A stretch of 64,000 nucleotides of DNA from Megalobrama amblycephala. Lineage: Eukaryota > Chordata > Actinopteri > Cypriniformes > Xenocyprididae. The stretch spans positions 5,402,547 to 5,466,546 of the forward strand of contig NC_063050.1 of NCBI RefSeq assembly GCF_018812025.1, read 5' to 3'. Shown piece after piece: positions 1-12,374 of this stretch (position 1 is its first letter; every line of letters begins with the position of its first letter). The translations under genes and the position numbers were made by a program. The notes below the pieces were generated by a model. It was not told the DNA's origin, did no database searches, and saw only the letters and a list, made by a program, of their open reading frames with translations.

Positions 1-1320
1 GATGGTCCTTAAATGGTTCAGGTCATACTTAGAAGGGAGAGGTTATTATGTGAGTATCGGTGACTATAAGTCTGAGTGGACATCCATGACATGCGGAGTC
101 CCTCAAGGTTCAATACTTGCACCCCTCCTGTTCAACCTATATATGCTGCCACTGAGCCAAATAATGAGAAAGAACCAAATTGCATATCACAGCTATGCAG
201 ATGACACCCAGATTTACCTAGCCCTCTCACCTAACGACTACAGCCCCATTGACTCCCTGTGCCAATGCATTGATGAAATTAAAAATTGGATGTGCCTAAA
301 CTTCCTTCAGTTAAACAAAGACAAAACTGAAGTCATTGCGTTTGGAAACAAAGACGAAGTTCTCAAAGTGAACACGTACCTTCACTCTAGGGGTCAAACA
401 ACTAAAAATCAAGTCAGGAATCTTGGTGTGATTCTGGAGTCAGACCTGAGTTTCAGTAGCCATGTAAAGACAATAACTAAATCAGCATATTATCATCTCA
501 AAAATATTGCAAGAATTAGATGCTTTGTCTCCAGTCAAGACTTAGAGAAACTTGTTCATGCTTTCATCACCAGCCGGGTGGATTATTGTAATGGGCTCCT
601 CACTGGTCTTCCCAAAAAGATCATAAGACAACTGCAGCTCATACAGAACGCTGCTGCCAGGATACTGAGCAGAACCCGAAAACATGAACACATCACACCA
701 GTCCTCAGGTCCTTGCACTGGCTTCCAGTTGCATTTAGAATTGATTTTAAAGTACTGTTACTCGTTTATAAATCACTCAATGGCCTAGGACCCCAATACA
801 TTGCAGATATGCTCATAGAATATAAACCTAACAGATCACTCAGATCATCAGGATCAAGTCATTTAGAAATACCAAGGGTTCACTCAAAGCAGGGAGAGTC
901 TGCTTTTAGCTGTTACGCCAGCCGCAGCTGGAACCAGCTTCCAGAAGAGATCAGGTGTGCTCCTATAGTAGCCACATTCAAATCCAGACTCAAAACACAT
1001 CTTTTTATCTATGCATTTGCTGATTGAGCACTGTGCTATGTCCGAACTGTTTGCACTTTATTTTATACGTATTATCTTTTTATTCTTTAAATTCCTTTTC
1101 CTGTTTTTATTTCATTTTTAATGTATTTTATATCTTTTATGTATCATCCTGATTCTGACTTTTAATGCATTTTAAATATTGCGGTAAAATTCTCTGTTTT
1201 TACTGTTATTTCTATTACTTATGTTCTATTTTTATTATTATTCTTTATGTAAAGCACTTTGAATTACCATTGTGTATGAAATGTGCTATACAAATAAAAT
1301 TGCCTTGCCTTGCCTTGCCT
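1..1320 (+). mobile_element. L2-clade LINE, 3' part with tail
   Basis: A 5'-truncated (by the window edge) non-LTR retrotransposon. It contains the C-terminal half of the reverse transcriptase ORF, an AT-rich 3' UTR of about 290 bases, and a 3' end with the 'gtaaagcactttgaa...aaataaaattg' signature followed by short TTGCC repeats at about 1299-1320, as is typical of L2 elements in fish. The same 3' end occurs in reverse orientation at 47391 in this window, so both belong to one family. Confidence 0.85.
2..1027 (+). pseudogene. L2 LINE reverse transcriptase, C-terminal 341 codons
   Basis: Open from the window start to a TGA at 1025-1027. The protein has the RT core motifs: GVPQGSILAPLLF (domain 4) near residues 32-44 and the catalytic YADDT box near residues 65-69. 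These are followed by the thumb and L2-type C-terminal region with LGVILESDLSFSSHV, DYCNGLLTGLP and SLHWLPVAFRIDFK. L2 ORF2 proteins catalyse target-primed reverse transcription. The endonuclease and the first RT motifs lie outside the window. No stop interrupts the visible part, so the copy is fairly young, but activity cannot be judged. This is transposon, not host, coding sequence. Confidence 0.85.
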
Positions 1321-1335
1321 AATAAAACATTTACT

Positions 1336-1927
1336 AACACACTAAGTAACTATTACTGTATGTGTCTAAATAATAAGATGTATAAATGAATGTTTAAATA
1401 GTTTATTAATCATTTACTTACACTTACTAAATGAACTACTGACAACTCCTAAATAACTGGTTTGTAAATAATGTAATATTTAATTTAGAAATGATAAATT
1501 GATCATTAATAAAGTATGAAAATAAAAATTATTAAACACATTATAGATATGCTTATAAATCAAGAATAAAGCAATTATAGCTGTATTTATAAACTACTTA
1601 CTAATGTCTATTAATGCTTTATAAGTGATGAAATAACTATTAACTAATGCTTAACTAATGCTTCATAGTGTGCAGTTATTATAAAGTCTTACCGAATTTT
1701 CATTTTTGGGTAAATTAGCCCTTTAAATGTCCAGCGCCATTTATAAGAATTCAGGTCTTCTCGGGTCCATTTGGAAAAAGCACATTTATTTTAAATTACC
1801 CGAGACCAGAGGCCACTAATACCGACCCGACCCGTGTCAGAGGCACTCATCAAAATCTCGGGTTGGCTCTCGGGTTTTCAGATCAAAGTTGACCCATAAA
1901 GACCTCTACACAGTATTACATTCACAA
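1336..1927. other. AT-rich intergenic stretch
   Basis: Very AT-rich DNA with degenerate 'ctaatgctta' type short repeats and no believable ORF. The part at about 1745-1900 has self-complementary 'ctcggg/cccgag' words and may be the remnant of an old DNA transposon. Nothing else is visible. Confidence 0.5.
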
Positions 1928-2071
1928 ATTATGTTTTATAAACGTAGTTCAGGAGGAACAAGTCAAATAAGATACCCAATCATTTCATCATCTTAACCAT
2001 TACGTCATCTCAACCAGTTGTCAACAATCTGTAATCAACGTATCTACACAATCGGCATGAGTTCAGGCCTG

Positions 2072-2078
2072 TATATAA
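2072..2078 (+). promoter_or_regulatory. TATA box of element M
   Basis: TATATAA lies 68 bases upstream of the ATG at 2146. It is conserved in both other copies (43150-43156 and 37387-37393, minus strand), so it is probably the element's core promoter. Function is inferred. Confidence 0.45.
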
Positions 2079-2145
2079 TCACAGTCAAACTCACCCAAGG
2101 ATCCTCGACAGTTTCCAGCATTTGGTCCCGCCCTAAGTTCCTAAC

Positions 2146-2496
2146 ATGTCTGAAGTCGCGTCCGATGAAGAATCTTTCATCCTCGAGGAATCTTTGCCAC
2201 AATCCTCTGGCCTTAAGAACAATTTTTCTCCAATCCAACGGCATTATTTCGGAGGGGCGTCAGCCCAAACAAACGGGTCCCTGCATGCCAAAACGCCGAG
2301 GCCTGTCACCACGTCCGAATCATCCGCGATATCCTTCTGTGTATTTCCATACTCTGGCCCATTCAATCATTACTGTCATAGAAAAATGACAATAAGGCAG
2401 CCGAGCACCAAGCTCGAGTCTCGGGCAATGCCGCCTCTTCCCGCGACGGAACGGGCCTTCTTCCAGCGCCAGGCCGCCGCAGCAGGCCTTCAGTAA
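2146..2496 (+). CDS. Short ORF of element M (hypothetical, 116 aa)
   Basis: This ORF begins MSEVASDEESFILEESLPQS, is rich in Ser, Glu and Pro, and has no domain I recognise. The same ATG and first 37 or so codons are readable in the second copy (ATG at 43079-43081, minus strand), which has one inserted codon and then a one-base indel that shifts the frame. Comparing copies also suggests that copy 1 changed frame near codon 80. So this looks like a decaying ORF of a once-coding transcript. A capsid-like or regulatory role would be speculation. Confidence 0.3.
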   Translation: MSEVASDEESFILEESLPQSSGLKNNFSPIQRHYFGGASAQTNGSLHAKTPRPVTTSESSAISFCVFPYSGPFNHYCHRKMTIRQPSTKLESRAMPPLPATERAFFQRQAAAAGLQ

Positions 2497-3879
2497 ACCC
2501 GGAGCCGTGCCGCAGCGCAGATCCAGTTCCCAGCCGGCTCACACTTTCCACTCCATCGGCTCAACCCCGCAAGAAGCACAGTTTAAATCCTTCTCGTCTT
2601 CTTTCCTGAATTTTCAGTCATTCCATCTGGATCAATGTTGATCGGGGGATTGTTTCTGTGACTTGCCGTTATAAATTACTGTGCCGCTTCCTTGCGGTTA
2701 AACACGCAAACAGTGGCTCATATATCACGTTCAGTTTGCATGCTGAATCACTATGAAACTCGGAACTTATTGTCATCGCTGTTCTGCGATTTATCAACAA
2801 ATCGCTTGGAAACTTAAAGTAATAGTATGCATTTCTGTAACTTCAACCCACAGCTTCACTATTGAGACGAGGCACAGACTGGTAGGACAAATTCTTAAAA
2901 TCGTTCTTTTGCTGATGCATTTAAATAAATTTTACCGTTCCTATTCATCTGTATGTTCATCTATATTTAGAACTAGCAGAAACCTGCAAGTAACGTAACG
3001 AACCATAGACAAATAACCAGTGAATAAACTGTTATGTTGTATGTTCCTATGCAGTTTGATAAAGCATGGAATTTGATTTGAGCAATTTGAGTACCAGGTC
3101 TGGATAAGTATTGGGAAATAGAACTAAAAAGTAAACAAATAAATTTGATTAAATAAAAAAAAAAAAATTAATGCTTGTTGAACACAATTGAATAAATCCA
3201 AGTTGCACATTTTTATTATGCAAAGCTCTCTTTTTACAAGCTAGTCTCTTTTGATCTTTACTAAATGAAGGTGCACGTGACTCAAACCAGCAACAGTTAA
3301 AAGAACAAACGATCATCTAAATCAGTCTGTAGCCTACTTTGCTGTTTGATGATTGTTCAACATCAATCAATTACAGTACAAACTGTAAACGACAGTATGG
3401 TATCAAACAATCGTGCCAGAGGTGAATATATGCAGGTTATAAAGCATTTTAGGCTTATTAATAAAAATTAATAATCGACTTCTCAGCCTTGCACAGTTTT
3501 GCTGAACTCAAACTGAATTTATGGGCTTTAACTTAAATACAGTTCATTTCTAGGCCTCACCACATAAGGAAAAATAGGATATTTTTTTATTTGTTTCCAT
3601 CTTCATAGATGGTCCAAACTGTTCTAAACAGGAACTGCTATCTTTGCTCAGCTATCTTCATGATGCACATAATCCCGCAGGTCGCTTTTTCATCTCCTCT
3701 CTCTTGCTTCTTCGATTCATGCACTAGAAGACAGGCGTCAGGCCGCAGTGAGCCTGGGCTGGGCCCCAGATTCCCCACTCTCCTCCTCCCTCCGCCTAGC
3801 CACACACCGCAGTTTCCCAGGTGCCACACCACATACAGCTCTCTTCGCCCTCTTGGCGAATGCCTTCCCTCCTAGTATG

Positions 3880-4440
3880 AGGATGCCTCCGCTAGCAGAG
3901 CAAGCTCCGCTGTTTCAGCCATTTCATCCCACCGTCTCTTACCCTATCCATTGTCTGTGGCCTGTAGATGTTAGCGTGAGGATGCCTCCGCTAATAGCGC
4001 AGGCCCGGTCATCAGTCTCAAACTCTCTTTTTGTCTTTGGTCTACAGCTCAACCACGGACCTTAGCGTGAGGCTGCCTCCGCTAGCGGCGCAGGCCCAGA
4101 TGCCATATTTTACTCCCCAGTTTCCCTCTTTTCTACACTTCTTGTTCCTCCCCAGGCTCCAGGGACTGACCCAAGCGTGAGGTTGCCTCCGCTGGCGGCG
4201 CAGGCCCAGAAGCCTTATTGGACTCCCAGCTTCCCTCTTTTCTACACTTCTTGTTCCTCCCCAGGCTCCAGGGACTGACCCAAGCGTGAGGTTGCCTCCG
4301 CTAGCGGCGCAGGCCCAGAGGCCTTATTGGACTCCCAGCTTCCCTCTTTTCTACACTTCTTGTTCCTCCCTAGGTTCCAGGGGCCAGCCCGAGCATGAGG
4401 CTGCCTCTGCAAGCGGCCTCGTTCCCAGCCATTCCTCCAG
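3880..4440 (+). repeat. Minisatellite C of element M, copy 1
   Basis: About five degenerate units of roughly 60-105 bases. Each carries the core 'gcgtgaggctgcctccgct', which folds on itself (GAGGC/GCCTC inside AGCG/CGCT). Spacers contain 'cttgttcctccccaggctcc'. The corresponding block in the other copy is at 41000-41560. Confidence 0.7.
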
Positions 4441-4804
4441 CCTGCCTTTCCTGATTTTCTCTTCTCAACATTACTTTATTTATATCATGTAAACAGCATT
4501 AAGAACCTCCAAGCTCCCAGCAGACCACTTTTCCCAGCAGACCACTTTTCCAGTAATTCGTTCCCCATAGGAGTAACAACCACAGCTGCTCAATAAGGCC
4601 TTTCCCAGCATCAGATTCAAACACTTGGTCACTGGTCATAAGAAGCTTTTAAGAACTACATCAAACTGTTTCCACATTAAAGAAGCCTAACAACGCTTAT
4701 CAGCTAGGTTTTCAGCTCCAGCTCATATTCTCACACATACCCACAAGCCATATCAAACTCAACTAATACCATCATTCCAATAAAATGGGAATGATCTCAT
4801 TGCT

Positions 4805-5155
4805 AGTGCAGCGATGTCACCTCGGCTCCCGCAGGAGCTCAATTCTTCTGGCACTTCTCTCCACTGCCACAGCAGTGATGTCCCCTCGGCTCCCGCAGAT
4901 CATTTCTTCTGGCTAATTTCTCCACTGCCGCAGCAGTGATGTCACCTCGGCTCCCACAGGGGCTCAGTTTCTCTGGCTTTTTCTCTCCACTGCCGCAGCA
5001 GTGATGTCACTTCGGCTCCCACAGATCAGTTCTTCTAGCTAATTTCTCCACTGCCGCAGCAGTGATGTTGCCTCGGCTCCCGCAGATCAGTTCTTCTGGC
5101 TAATTTCTCCACTGCCGCAGCAGTGATGTCACCCCCGTTCCCGCAGGAGCCCAGC
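4805..5155 (+). repeat. Minisatellite B of element M, copy 1
   Basis: Five to six units of about 58-60 bases with the core 'cactgccgcagcagtg', a perfect 6-bp hairpin with a 4-base loop, joined by 'atgtcacctcggctcccgca' and 'gatcagttcttctggctaat'. The other copy has about ten units at 39975-40650. Confidence 0.8.
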
Positions 5156-5269
5156 TCTGCCCAAACTCGCCCTCATCCAATGTTGCAAGAAATCTCCCGG
5201 TCTTCAAACTAACCCTCTAAACAGATGATTCAAACCACCCAGTCAAATCAGTCAAACTTCAATCTGACA

Positions 5270-6240
5270 CCATGAGTATTGAGCTCCCATAAGAACCTCA
5301 GAAACAGTATACATTTTCTATTCTCGTTCAACTATGGCTGGGCTTATCCGTCCGATCGCTGCGAGTATTGAACTCCCGTCAGACTGCGCGAAAGCCCTCC
5401 CAGTTGAAAATAGCTAAACGTTTTGCGTTTATGCCATCAGGGGCTTACCCGTCCATTCGCAGTGAGTATTGAACTCCCGTCGGACGCCATGAGAGCCTCC
5501 CAATCCAAAATAACTAACGCTAACCTCACTGCCAGCGGGGGCTTACCCGTCCGATTGCTGCGAGTATTGAACTCCTGTCGGATGCCACAAGAGCCCTTAC
5601 CAAACATTAACCCCTCTGCCAGCGGGGGGGCTTACCCGTCCGATCGCAGCGAGTATTGAACTCCCGTCGGACGCCGCTAGAACCCTCCCAATCTAAAATA
5701 ACTAAACATTCACCCCATGCCAACCGTGGCTTACCCGTCCGATCGCAGTGAGTATCGAACTCCCGTCGGACACCACACGAGCCTCCAATCTAAAATTACT
5801 AAACGTCCACCCCACCATCAGCGGGGGGGCTTACCCGTCCAATCACAGCGAGTATTGAACTCCCGTTGGACGCTGCTAGAACCCTCCCAATCTAAAATAA
5901 CTAAACATTCACCCCATGCCAACAGGGGCTTACCCGTCTGATCGCAGTGAGTATTGAACTCCCGTCGGATGCCGCAAGAGCCCCCCAATTACTAAACGTC
6001 CTCCCCACCGTCAGCTGGGGCTTACCCGTCCGATCGCAGTGAGTATTGAACTCCCGTCAGACACCTAAAGGGGCCCCCTCAGCTGAAGCTACCCTTCTAG
6101 TCGCCGCAAGTAACGAACTCCTGTCGGATGCTGCAGACGCCCCCAGCCAAAACATCTAAACCTTATCTTAGTTTGCTGGTCAAAGAGGTTCATATTCATT
6201 GGTTCGCTGTGAGTATTGAACTCCCATCAGATAGAACCCT
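5270..6240 (+). repeat. Minisatellite A of element M, copy 1
   Basis: About ten or eleven units of 85-105 bases. Each has 'cttacccgtccgatcgcagc' then 'gagtattgaactcccgtcgg'. CGTCCGA and TCGGACG form a stem around a loop of about 22 bases. Units end in variable 'ccctcccaatctaaaataac' spacers. The unit length is not a fixed multiple of three. Confidence 0.8.
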
Positions 6241-6462
6241 CCCAATCCGGCAGACAGCTTTCTCCTTGCAAACATCAGCCTTATTTCTATATTTTTGGGG
6301 GGTTACAGTTCCCGGCTGCTGTCCGTAGCCAACATTTTGCATTTTTGGGGGGTACTCTGTGTTCGGGCCGATTACCGAGCTCGGAGCCGTCTCCCCGGAC
6401 AGCACGCCAAATACGTTTACCAATTAATTTACCTGACTTATTTGTAAGTGTGAACTCGTGAA

Positions 6463-7346
6463 TCATATTAAAATTATTTTTTTTAAACTACTTAAAAAAA
6501 AAAAAAAAAAAGTAATTATCCCACAACAACTTTTTTTTAATTTATTTTGATATCAGTCGATAGTTTTTTAATCATGTGGGTCCAGATTGTCTTATTTTAT
6601 TTTTATTTTTTATTTTTTTTAGCAATAGCTTGATTGCAAAGCGGTACAATCCCATGCTGGAGACTGTAATTAATAATGGATAAAATGCTTGGGCAACTAA
6701 TATCAACACCATCCTTTAAGGAACTGCGTCACTGAGGCAAGATGCACGGTTTGAATGGAGAATAATATTTTTGATATTGGAAAGTGACACTAGGTCATAC
6801 TGACAAAAGCACAGCCCAGTTACATCTATTAAACTCAGATTTGAAACCAAGGTAAAAAAAAAAAAAAAAGAAAGAAAAAAGCTAGCTCTTATCCCATTAT
6901 CTTTCCCAACAAAAAAAATTCACAAATAAATCACGTTTTCTGTAAAGGAGTCAAGCTAAGCTTGTCTGTGATAATAAAATCTTACACATTGTTCATTTAC
7001 ATATAAGGTTGTATTTATAGGGAAAGTTTAAGAGCAGTTGAACTGAATTCCTCATTTACGTTTCCTGAGGTCTTTTGTAGAATTAAAGAAATCCACATCA
7101 ACACATAATGCCTTTCATTGCTGGAGTTTATTAAAGTTTATAGTTGATTTGTTCCAGTTGTAGATTTAAAGTGACCCAAAACAAAGAAGAAGAAAATAAT
7201 TAATGAGATTACACAAAACAACAGCCATATATCCTGTTACAATATATACCATGATTTACTAAGTTACAGAGTTAACAGAAGAAGAGAAACCCAAAACCTT
7301 AATTTGATTTTGTTTCTGAGAAACACTGTAATGTTTCTTCAAAGGT
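6463..7346. other. AT-rich spacer and 3' flank of gene A
   Basis: Poly-A/T tracts near 6480-6620 and 6855-6875 with no ORF. Near 7120-7140, 'ctggagtttattaaag' gives an AATAAA signal on the minus strand about 220 bases past the stop of gene A. The same 'ctggagtttatt' word follows genes C, D and E, and a near-identical 'atggagtttatt' follows F, so this is the likely polyadenylation region. Confidence 0.5.
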
Positions 7347-8417
7347 CTAAGACACACGTTTGATCTTCATGCTGATGGATTTCAAACCAACAGCGTAATT
7401 GCTCTTATAGTGGTACCAAACATTTCCAATGGCGAAAATGGTGGGATCTTCTCCCCATAAATACACACCATTGGGGTTTGCATGGTGACAGGCTGCGTAC
7501 CAAAATGCCCCGAGAAACGATTTTGCACAGTTATTTCCCCAGGTGTCTTGGTCTTTGTCAAAAGTGGAGAACTTCATACCATTGTGCAAGGTCAAAGAGT
7601 CACCTGCAGAGAAGAAGAGCATCATTGAGGACATCAGGGGCACATTTTCTGAAGTGAGTGTGAATTTTTTTAATATGAATGAAAGTGTCCTATACCTGCT
7701 CCTCCATCCTTGAACCCTGAAACAAGCAGTTTATACCCGTCAGTTTCACAATCCACAGAGAAGGACGAGTACTGAGCAAAAACTTTTTTTCCGGTGAAGT
7801 CCTCCAGATCCACTCTCAGCATGTACTTCCTGTTACGTGACAGCTGGTACATGTTCTCCAGCCCTGTTCACACACAAACACACATGAAGAACATGTTCAA
7901 CCAAACACATGATCATCCACACAAACGGACACTCACTGTGAGATCTTACCCAGCCAGTATTCGCTCTCCACATTCCCAAATCCTCTCTTGTACTGATTCC
8001 ACGGCCGATAGAAATTCACACTGCCGTCCATTCTCCTCTGAAACACCTGTGATGGGTTTATATAGAAGATATGATTCATAATGTATGTTCTGATGTGTGT
8101 TTAATGATCTACAGTCACATTCATACCGTCCATCCTCCTTTATCTTCATCTTTCCCATCTGAGATCATGTCACAGTAAACCCAGACAGGAAAGCCACTCC
8201 CTGGATAGATGGAGTAAATCCCACTGACTGTTTGTCCTGCTTTATAAAGGTCAGAACAGTCGACCGGCGTGCTTTCATCAGTACTGCATCCGCTCACCAG
8301 AACAACAGAGAGAAGAACCACTAGAAACACCATCATCTACATGAGACAGAGAGAGAAATATATGAACATCACACTGAAAACCATCTCTAGAAATGTTGTT
8401 GATGAACTTACTGCCAT
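7347..8417 (-). CDS. mfap4: MFAP4-like FReD protein, gene A
   Basis: Five coding exons on the minus strand: 8412-8417 (Met-Ala), 8127-8336, 7950-8046, 7696-7863 and 7347-7603, all with GT/AG junctions, giving about 245 residues. Exon 2 has a hydrophobic signal peptide ([16 protein letters not shown]) and the FReD start ([16 protein letters not shown]). Exon 3 carries RRMDG and FYRPW, exon 4 RVDLEDF and GFKDGGAG, and exon 5 the Ca-site-like [23 protein letters not shown] and MKIKRVS end. MFAP4 proteins are secreted, oligomeric, glycan- or acetyl-group-binding proteins of extracellular matrix and innate immunity. In zebrafish they mark macrophages. The RGD found near the N-terminus of mammalian MFAP4 is absent. 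Its exon 2 differs from the other five (STDES for VPDGF; PGSGFP). No defect seen; probably functional. Confidence 0.9.
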
Positions 8418-8573
8418 CTTCTCAGTCTCTCCTCAGTAGATCACAGCAGGGATCTGTTTAATCTAGACAAAAAAAAATTCTTAAAGTTGTATAAATGTCT
8501 GAATGTTTTCTGAGGTAAGTGACGAGTAAAACAGTAAATCACCATTTGTGTTGTTGAGTCTGACAGACACTCT

Positions 8574-8580
8574 TTATATA
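8574..8580 (-). promoter_or_regulatory. TATA box of gene A
   Basis: TATATAA on the minus strand, inside a 'ctgacagatatataaagag' context that recurs with small changes upstream of genes C, E and F. A short exon 0 ending 'aaatg|gtga' lies about 30 bases downstream, as expected for the start site. Confidence 0.65.
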
Positions 8581-8599
8581 TCTGTCAGATTTCCATGCT

Positions 8600-10720
8600 C
8601 CTCCTCTGTGTCACAGAAGAAATTTACTTAATGAACACCCACATTTTGGATGCAATTAAAAAAGGCATCTGTCATCCTCAATGCAAATTATATATGCAGT
8701 GTATTGTATTTTATCTATTCAGTAAATCTCACTGAATCTGGGTGATTTAGTTTAGAGCTACAATTTGTAGTTTCGATTAAATCCATCATGTTTATTATTT
8801 TGAATGTAAATGTAAATGTGGTCTCTCTCATAATGTGCCTTAGATTTCATGAATTTTCCATGTGTTGTTTGCTGTTTTTTCAGTGCCTTCAGTGCTTGGC
8901 CCCAAATTCTTCTTCTTCTTCCTTTTCTTTAATGGAAGTCTATGGCAGAACTGTTTGGTCAAAAATTGTGAAAACTGGCACATAGAAAGAGGAGAGTCTG
9001 AACATTGATCAGGGCACATTTTTCCTCTGATTCCAGCACTCATTCTAAGTCAGATGCATACCATGTTTACAGTTTCCAGCAGATAAAATATTAGACCGTT
9101 TTCAGTTTGAATCAAATGTTTTTTCCTCTTGTCTTCTCCTACAAATTCTGACCAATCTTCAACAAACTCCTGCCCGCTCCAGCAAAATTCTCCCATTCCC
9201 ACCAGAAACATTCATGTTTTGTCCCATCCCTGCCCACAGGTAAAATTATACATGGGTTATTTTCAGTACGTCCATGAAATAGTTTCAAGTTAGGCCACCT
9301 AGCAACAACCTTCATCCCAGCATAAATGTTCCAGATAAATTATTTGTTGTTACAGCATCTACATTTAGAATTTACTTTAAGATCCTCCTTTTCGCATGTA
9401 GTCAGTCGTATTATTGGTTTTACAGAAACAAAAGGATCTGCAACACATATCTGCATATATATCTGCAACAGTTTGCAATATAGAAATTAAACTTTAAAAG
9501 CTAAAAGCAATTTCTGTTACGTAGTCAGTAATTCTGCAAATTCCATTTTAAATCACTTTGCCAAAAATAATCACCATAAAGCTACATATGAGATTGGTGC
9601 AGACTTTGCTCAGGCACTGTAATCGCTGCAGCTGTATTTTATCAATTCTTTGCAAAACGTACAAATAAATCCATACGTTTATATACAGTAAGTCATACTG
9701 CACATCCGGACCAGATATTTTCCCTAAAAACACAAAGGATTAATGAGGGGGAAATACAAATGCTGTTTCCCTCCTTCAGCACATCCTGGACAAACATGGT
9801 CTCATCAAACAGACTCAGTTAAACAAAAGATTAAATCTTGTCGATTTAATATAGACTGATGTTTGATTTTGATGTTTGTTGCCTTGGAAGATCAGCTGAC
9901 TGCCATGACCCAGGGTACAACACATTGTTTCTCTTCTCAAGTTAAAGACGTTTTTCTTGAGAGCTCACAGAAGATTTTACCAGAGATACGGCATTTTCAG
10001 TTCCCAGCATACCTTGCATGAAACTGGATGAAAAGAGTAAATGTCTATTAGAGTGAGATACTGTAAGAAAATCAGAGACATGTTGCTGTTTAATGTTGTG
10101 TCATGAAGGGGTTTGGACAGGATCCTGTCCATTATACCTTTAAACAGAGTATATTTGATAATAAACATGCAGAAAGGTGTGTGAGGGTTCAGTTGTCTTT
10201 TATTTATTTATTTACATCACAGATTAAGAAACTGTTGTGACACCAGTGACATCTCAAAATAGTTATGAAAATCGTTCACACAAATACCAATTACACACCA
10301 ATTACAAATTTAAATGATTCATGTTTAAAATCCCTTTTATGTGCTGAACAGTATAGGGTCATTATGAACAGAATACATTTATATTTTATAAATGGTTTAT
10401 AATACTCTGAAATAATTGAGTGGCTGAAATGTTTTTTTAATTGCTTTGGTGCAGTTTTCAGAAGAAATTTTCAAAACTCTTAGTACTAATATCACAACAG
10501 ATCATCAAAAGTACACTTTTTCCTAACATTTCAGCATGTTTTCAATTCTGTTAGTACAATACACAAAATCACAAAGTATCCTTTTCACTACACAAAATAA
10601 GTGTTTCATCTATATAAATATTTTATTCACATTAACCATCTTTCAAAAAGCTTATACTTTCAAACTTTTCATTTGCATCTCTTTTCATTCAGTTTAATAC
10701 ATTTTGTCCCCTTGGAATTA
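8600..10720. other. Intergenic region without recognised gene
   Basis: AT-rich DNA. The part near 8870-9020 ('atggaagtctatggcaga', 'aaaaattgtgaaaactggca') resembles a low-copy interspersed repeat, but I cannot classify it. All ORFs are short and lack recognisable motifs. Confidence 0.5.
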
Positions 10721-10723
10721 TAC

Positions 10724-12040
10724 ACTGTAAAAAATTGCGGCCAAATTTCGACAGTAACATGCTGTTTTCCATTAAACCAGTAATATACCATAGAAAACAG
10801 TGCATTCTGGGTAATATTTGATGTTTTCGAGAAAGTAGCCTATAGCAATATACCGTGAATTAACAGCACTCAAAGTCGACACTCCGAGGCTCACACCCTA
10901 TACACTCATTCCCTATTCCCTACATTAGTTCACTAATATAGTCCACTTGACAGAGTGAATGAAAACACATGTGTGAATTCAGAAACTGATGAACACCTGC
11001 TGTTAACAAGCAAATCACTGAAGGAAAGAGAAACAAGAACAGAAAAAAAGATTAAATCAACTAAAAATTAAAAAGACATTAAATCTCTCAAGATCTGATT
11101 AAACAACTGGACTCATTGGACTCATTGTATGCTTACCTCAAGGACTCTAGTTATACTCACCGTCTCCACTCCAGCATGTTCCCAGTCTCCTCCTGTGATC
11201 CCGTCTCCATGTGTGTCTTCAAGCATCGTCTCTGCTCTGCTTCACTCTCTGGTTCGCTACCAGCCACGATCTCCACTCCTGCAACACAAAGGACAGTATT
11301 ACCATCCCGTTATCATCTACCAAAGTTTTTTTTTCGCACATTACTCACCTGCTTCACTGTTTTACTCTGCTGTCAGTCCAATAAACATCACCTACCTGTA
11401 TTCTGTTGTCTCCGTCCCTTCTGTTTGTAACACTAAACTAGGTTATTTTTTTCATTATGGAATCCATGTGATTTCACTGATTCTTGATGTCACTTGATGT
11501 TTATCTTAATGATGCCATAGTTCAAACATTTTTGTAAATGATGAGTTTAAAAATCCTTTACTGATTGCTTTTGCACTGCTTGATATTAAGCTGTAGTATC
11601 TCAATGTTGCCAATATAAAATTACATTTATTTAAAAAAATTATTTAAATTTCAGATAATGGTTAAGACACTGGACAAGTTCAGTGAACCAAGCATTACAT
11701 GATTATTATAATCAAAACATATCCAACAACACCTGAGCACATTTTTTTTTTTTTTTTTTTTTACAGTATTTTACTATAAATTCACAGGACAATTTTTTAC
11801 AGTAATGGCAACCACTATTACCATAAAATCAAGGAAAAAACTGTAATGTTCTGTAAAACGTAACAGTCAGATTTTCTAAATGAAACAATTTCACCGAAAT
11901 ATTAGTGAAAGTTAATAGGAAAAGTTATGTGAAGTCAATAATTGCTTTATTTAAAGGCAGTAACTGCAGTTGCTGATACATTACTGGCAACCACTGCTGC
12001 CAGTAGATTACTATTATTTTACAGCACAATTTTTTACAAT
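10724..12040. mobile_element. DNA transposon with CACTGTAAAAAATTG-type ends
   Basis: The left end (about 10724) 'cactgtaaaaaattg' is matched by the complement of 'caattttttacaatg' near 12025-12040. Further ACTGTAAAA words occur inside (11760-11860). At about 11090-11440 lies a pyrimidine-rich stretch with 'ccaataaacatcacctacct' that resembles the end of an LTR inserted within it. There is no transposase ORF. Boundaries are approximate and no target-site duplication was established. Confidence 0.45.
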
Positions 12041-12374
12041 GAGGTTCTATCTGACATTTTTGTCAATATTGAGTTATTCACATATTCTTATTCTGTGACA
12101 ACTTTACATTATGTGATTTTTTTTTTTTTTTTTTATGATTTATTTTGTGTACATTTTGGGACTTTTTATTTAGGAAACAAAACAAAGTTCTGTCTAAAAA
12201 GTAGAATGGAATGCAGAAATTTTGAAGCTCAATAACTCAAAACTACTCAGAATGCAGATCCTTATAATTCCAAAGGGAATGATTTGTCTATTATTTAATA
12301 CATCTGATCTTAATGGTTAATCAATGAATCATTTGTTACATCTATAGATTTCTATAGTTCTAGAACTTTAGCTA

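Larger units (their letters stand above)
1928..6462 (+). mobile_element. Element M, copy 1 (unclassified, minisatellite-bearing)
   Basis: About 4.5 kb repeated in opposite orientation at 37538-43300, which defines its ends. In ORF direction it starts 'attatgttttat', then has a TATA box, a short ORF, roughly 1.3 kb of AT-rich sequence, and three minisatellite blocks. A GC-rich 3' segment ends at 'gtgaactcgtgaa' (6462). Weak inverted similarity links the two ends (acgtagttca near the start, complement of acgagttca near the end). No transposase, RT or recombinase is visible, so it is either non-autonomous or of unknown type. The second copy differs by indels and in repeat number, showing that the family is mobile or duplicated rather than a unique locus. 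Confidence 0.7.
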
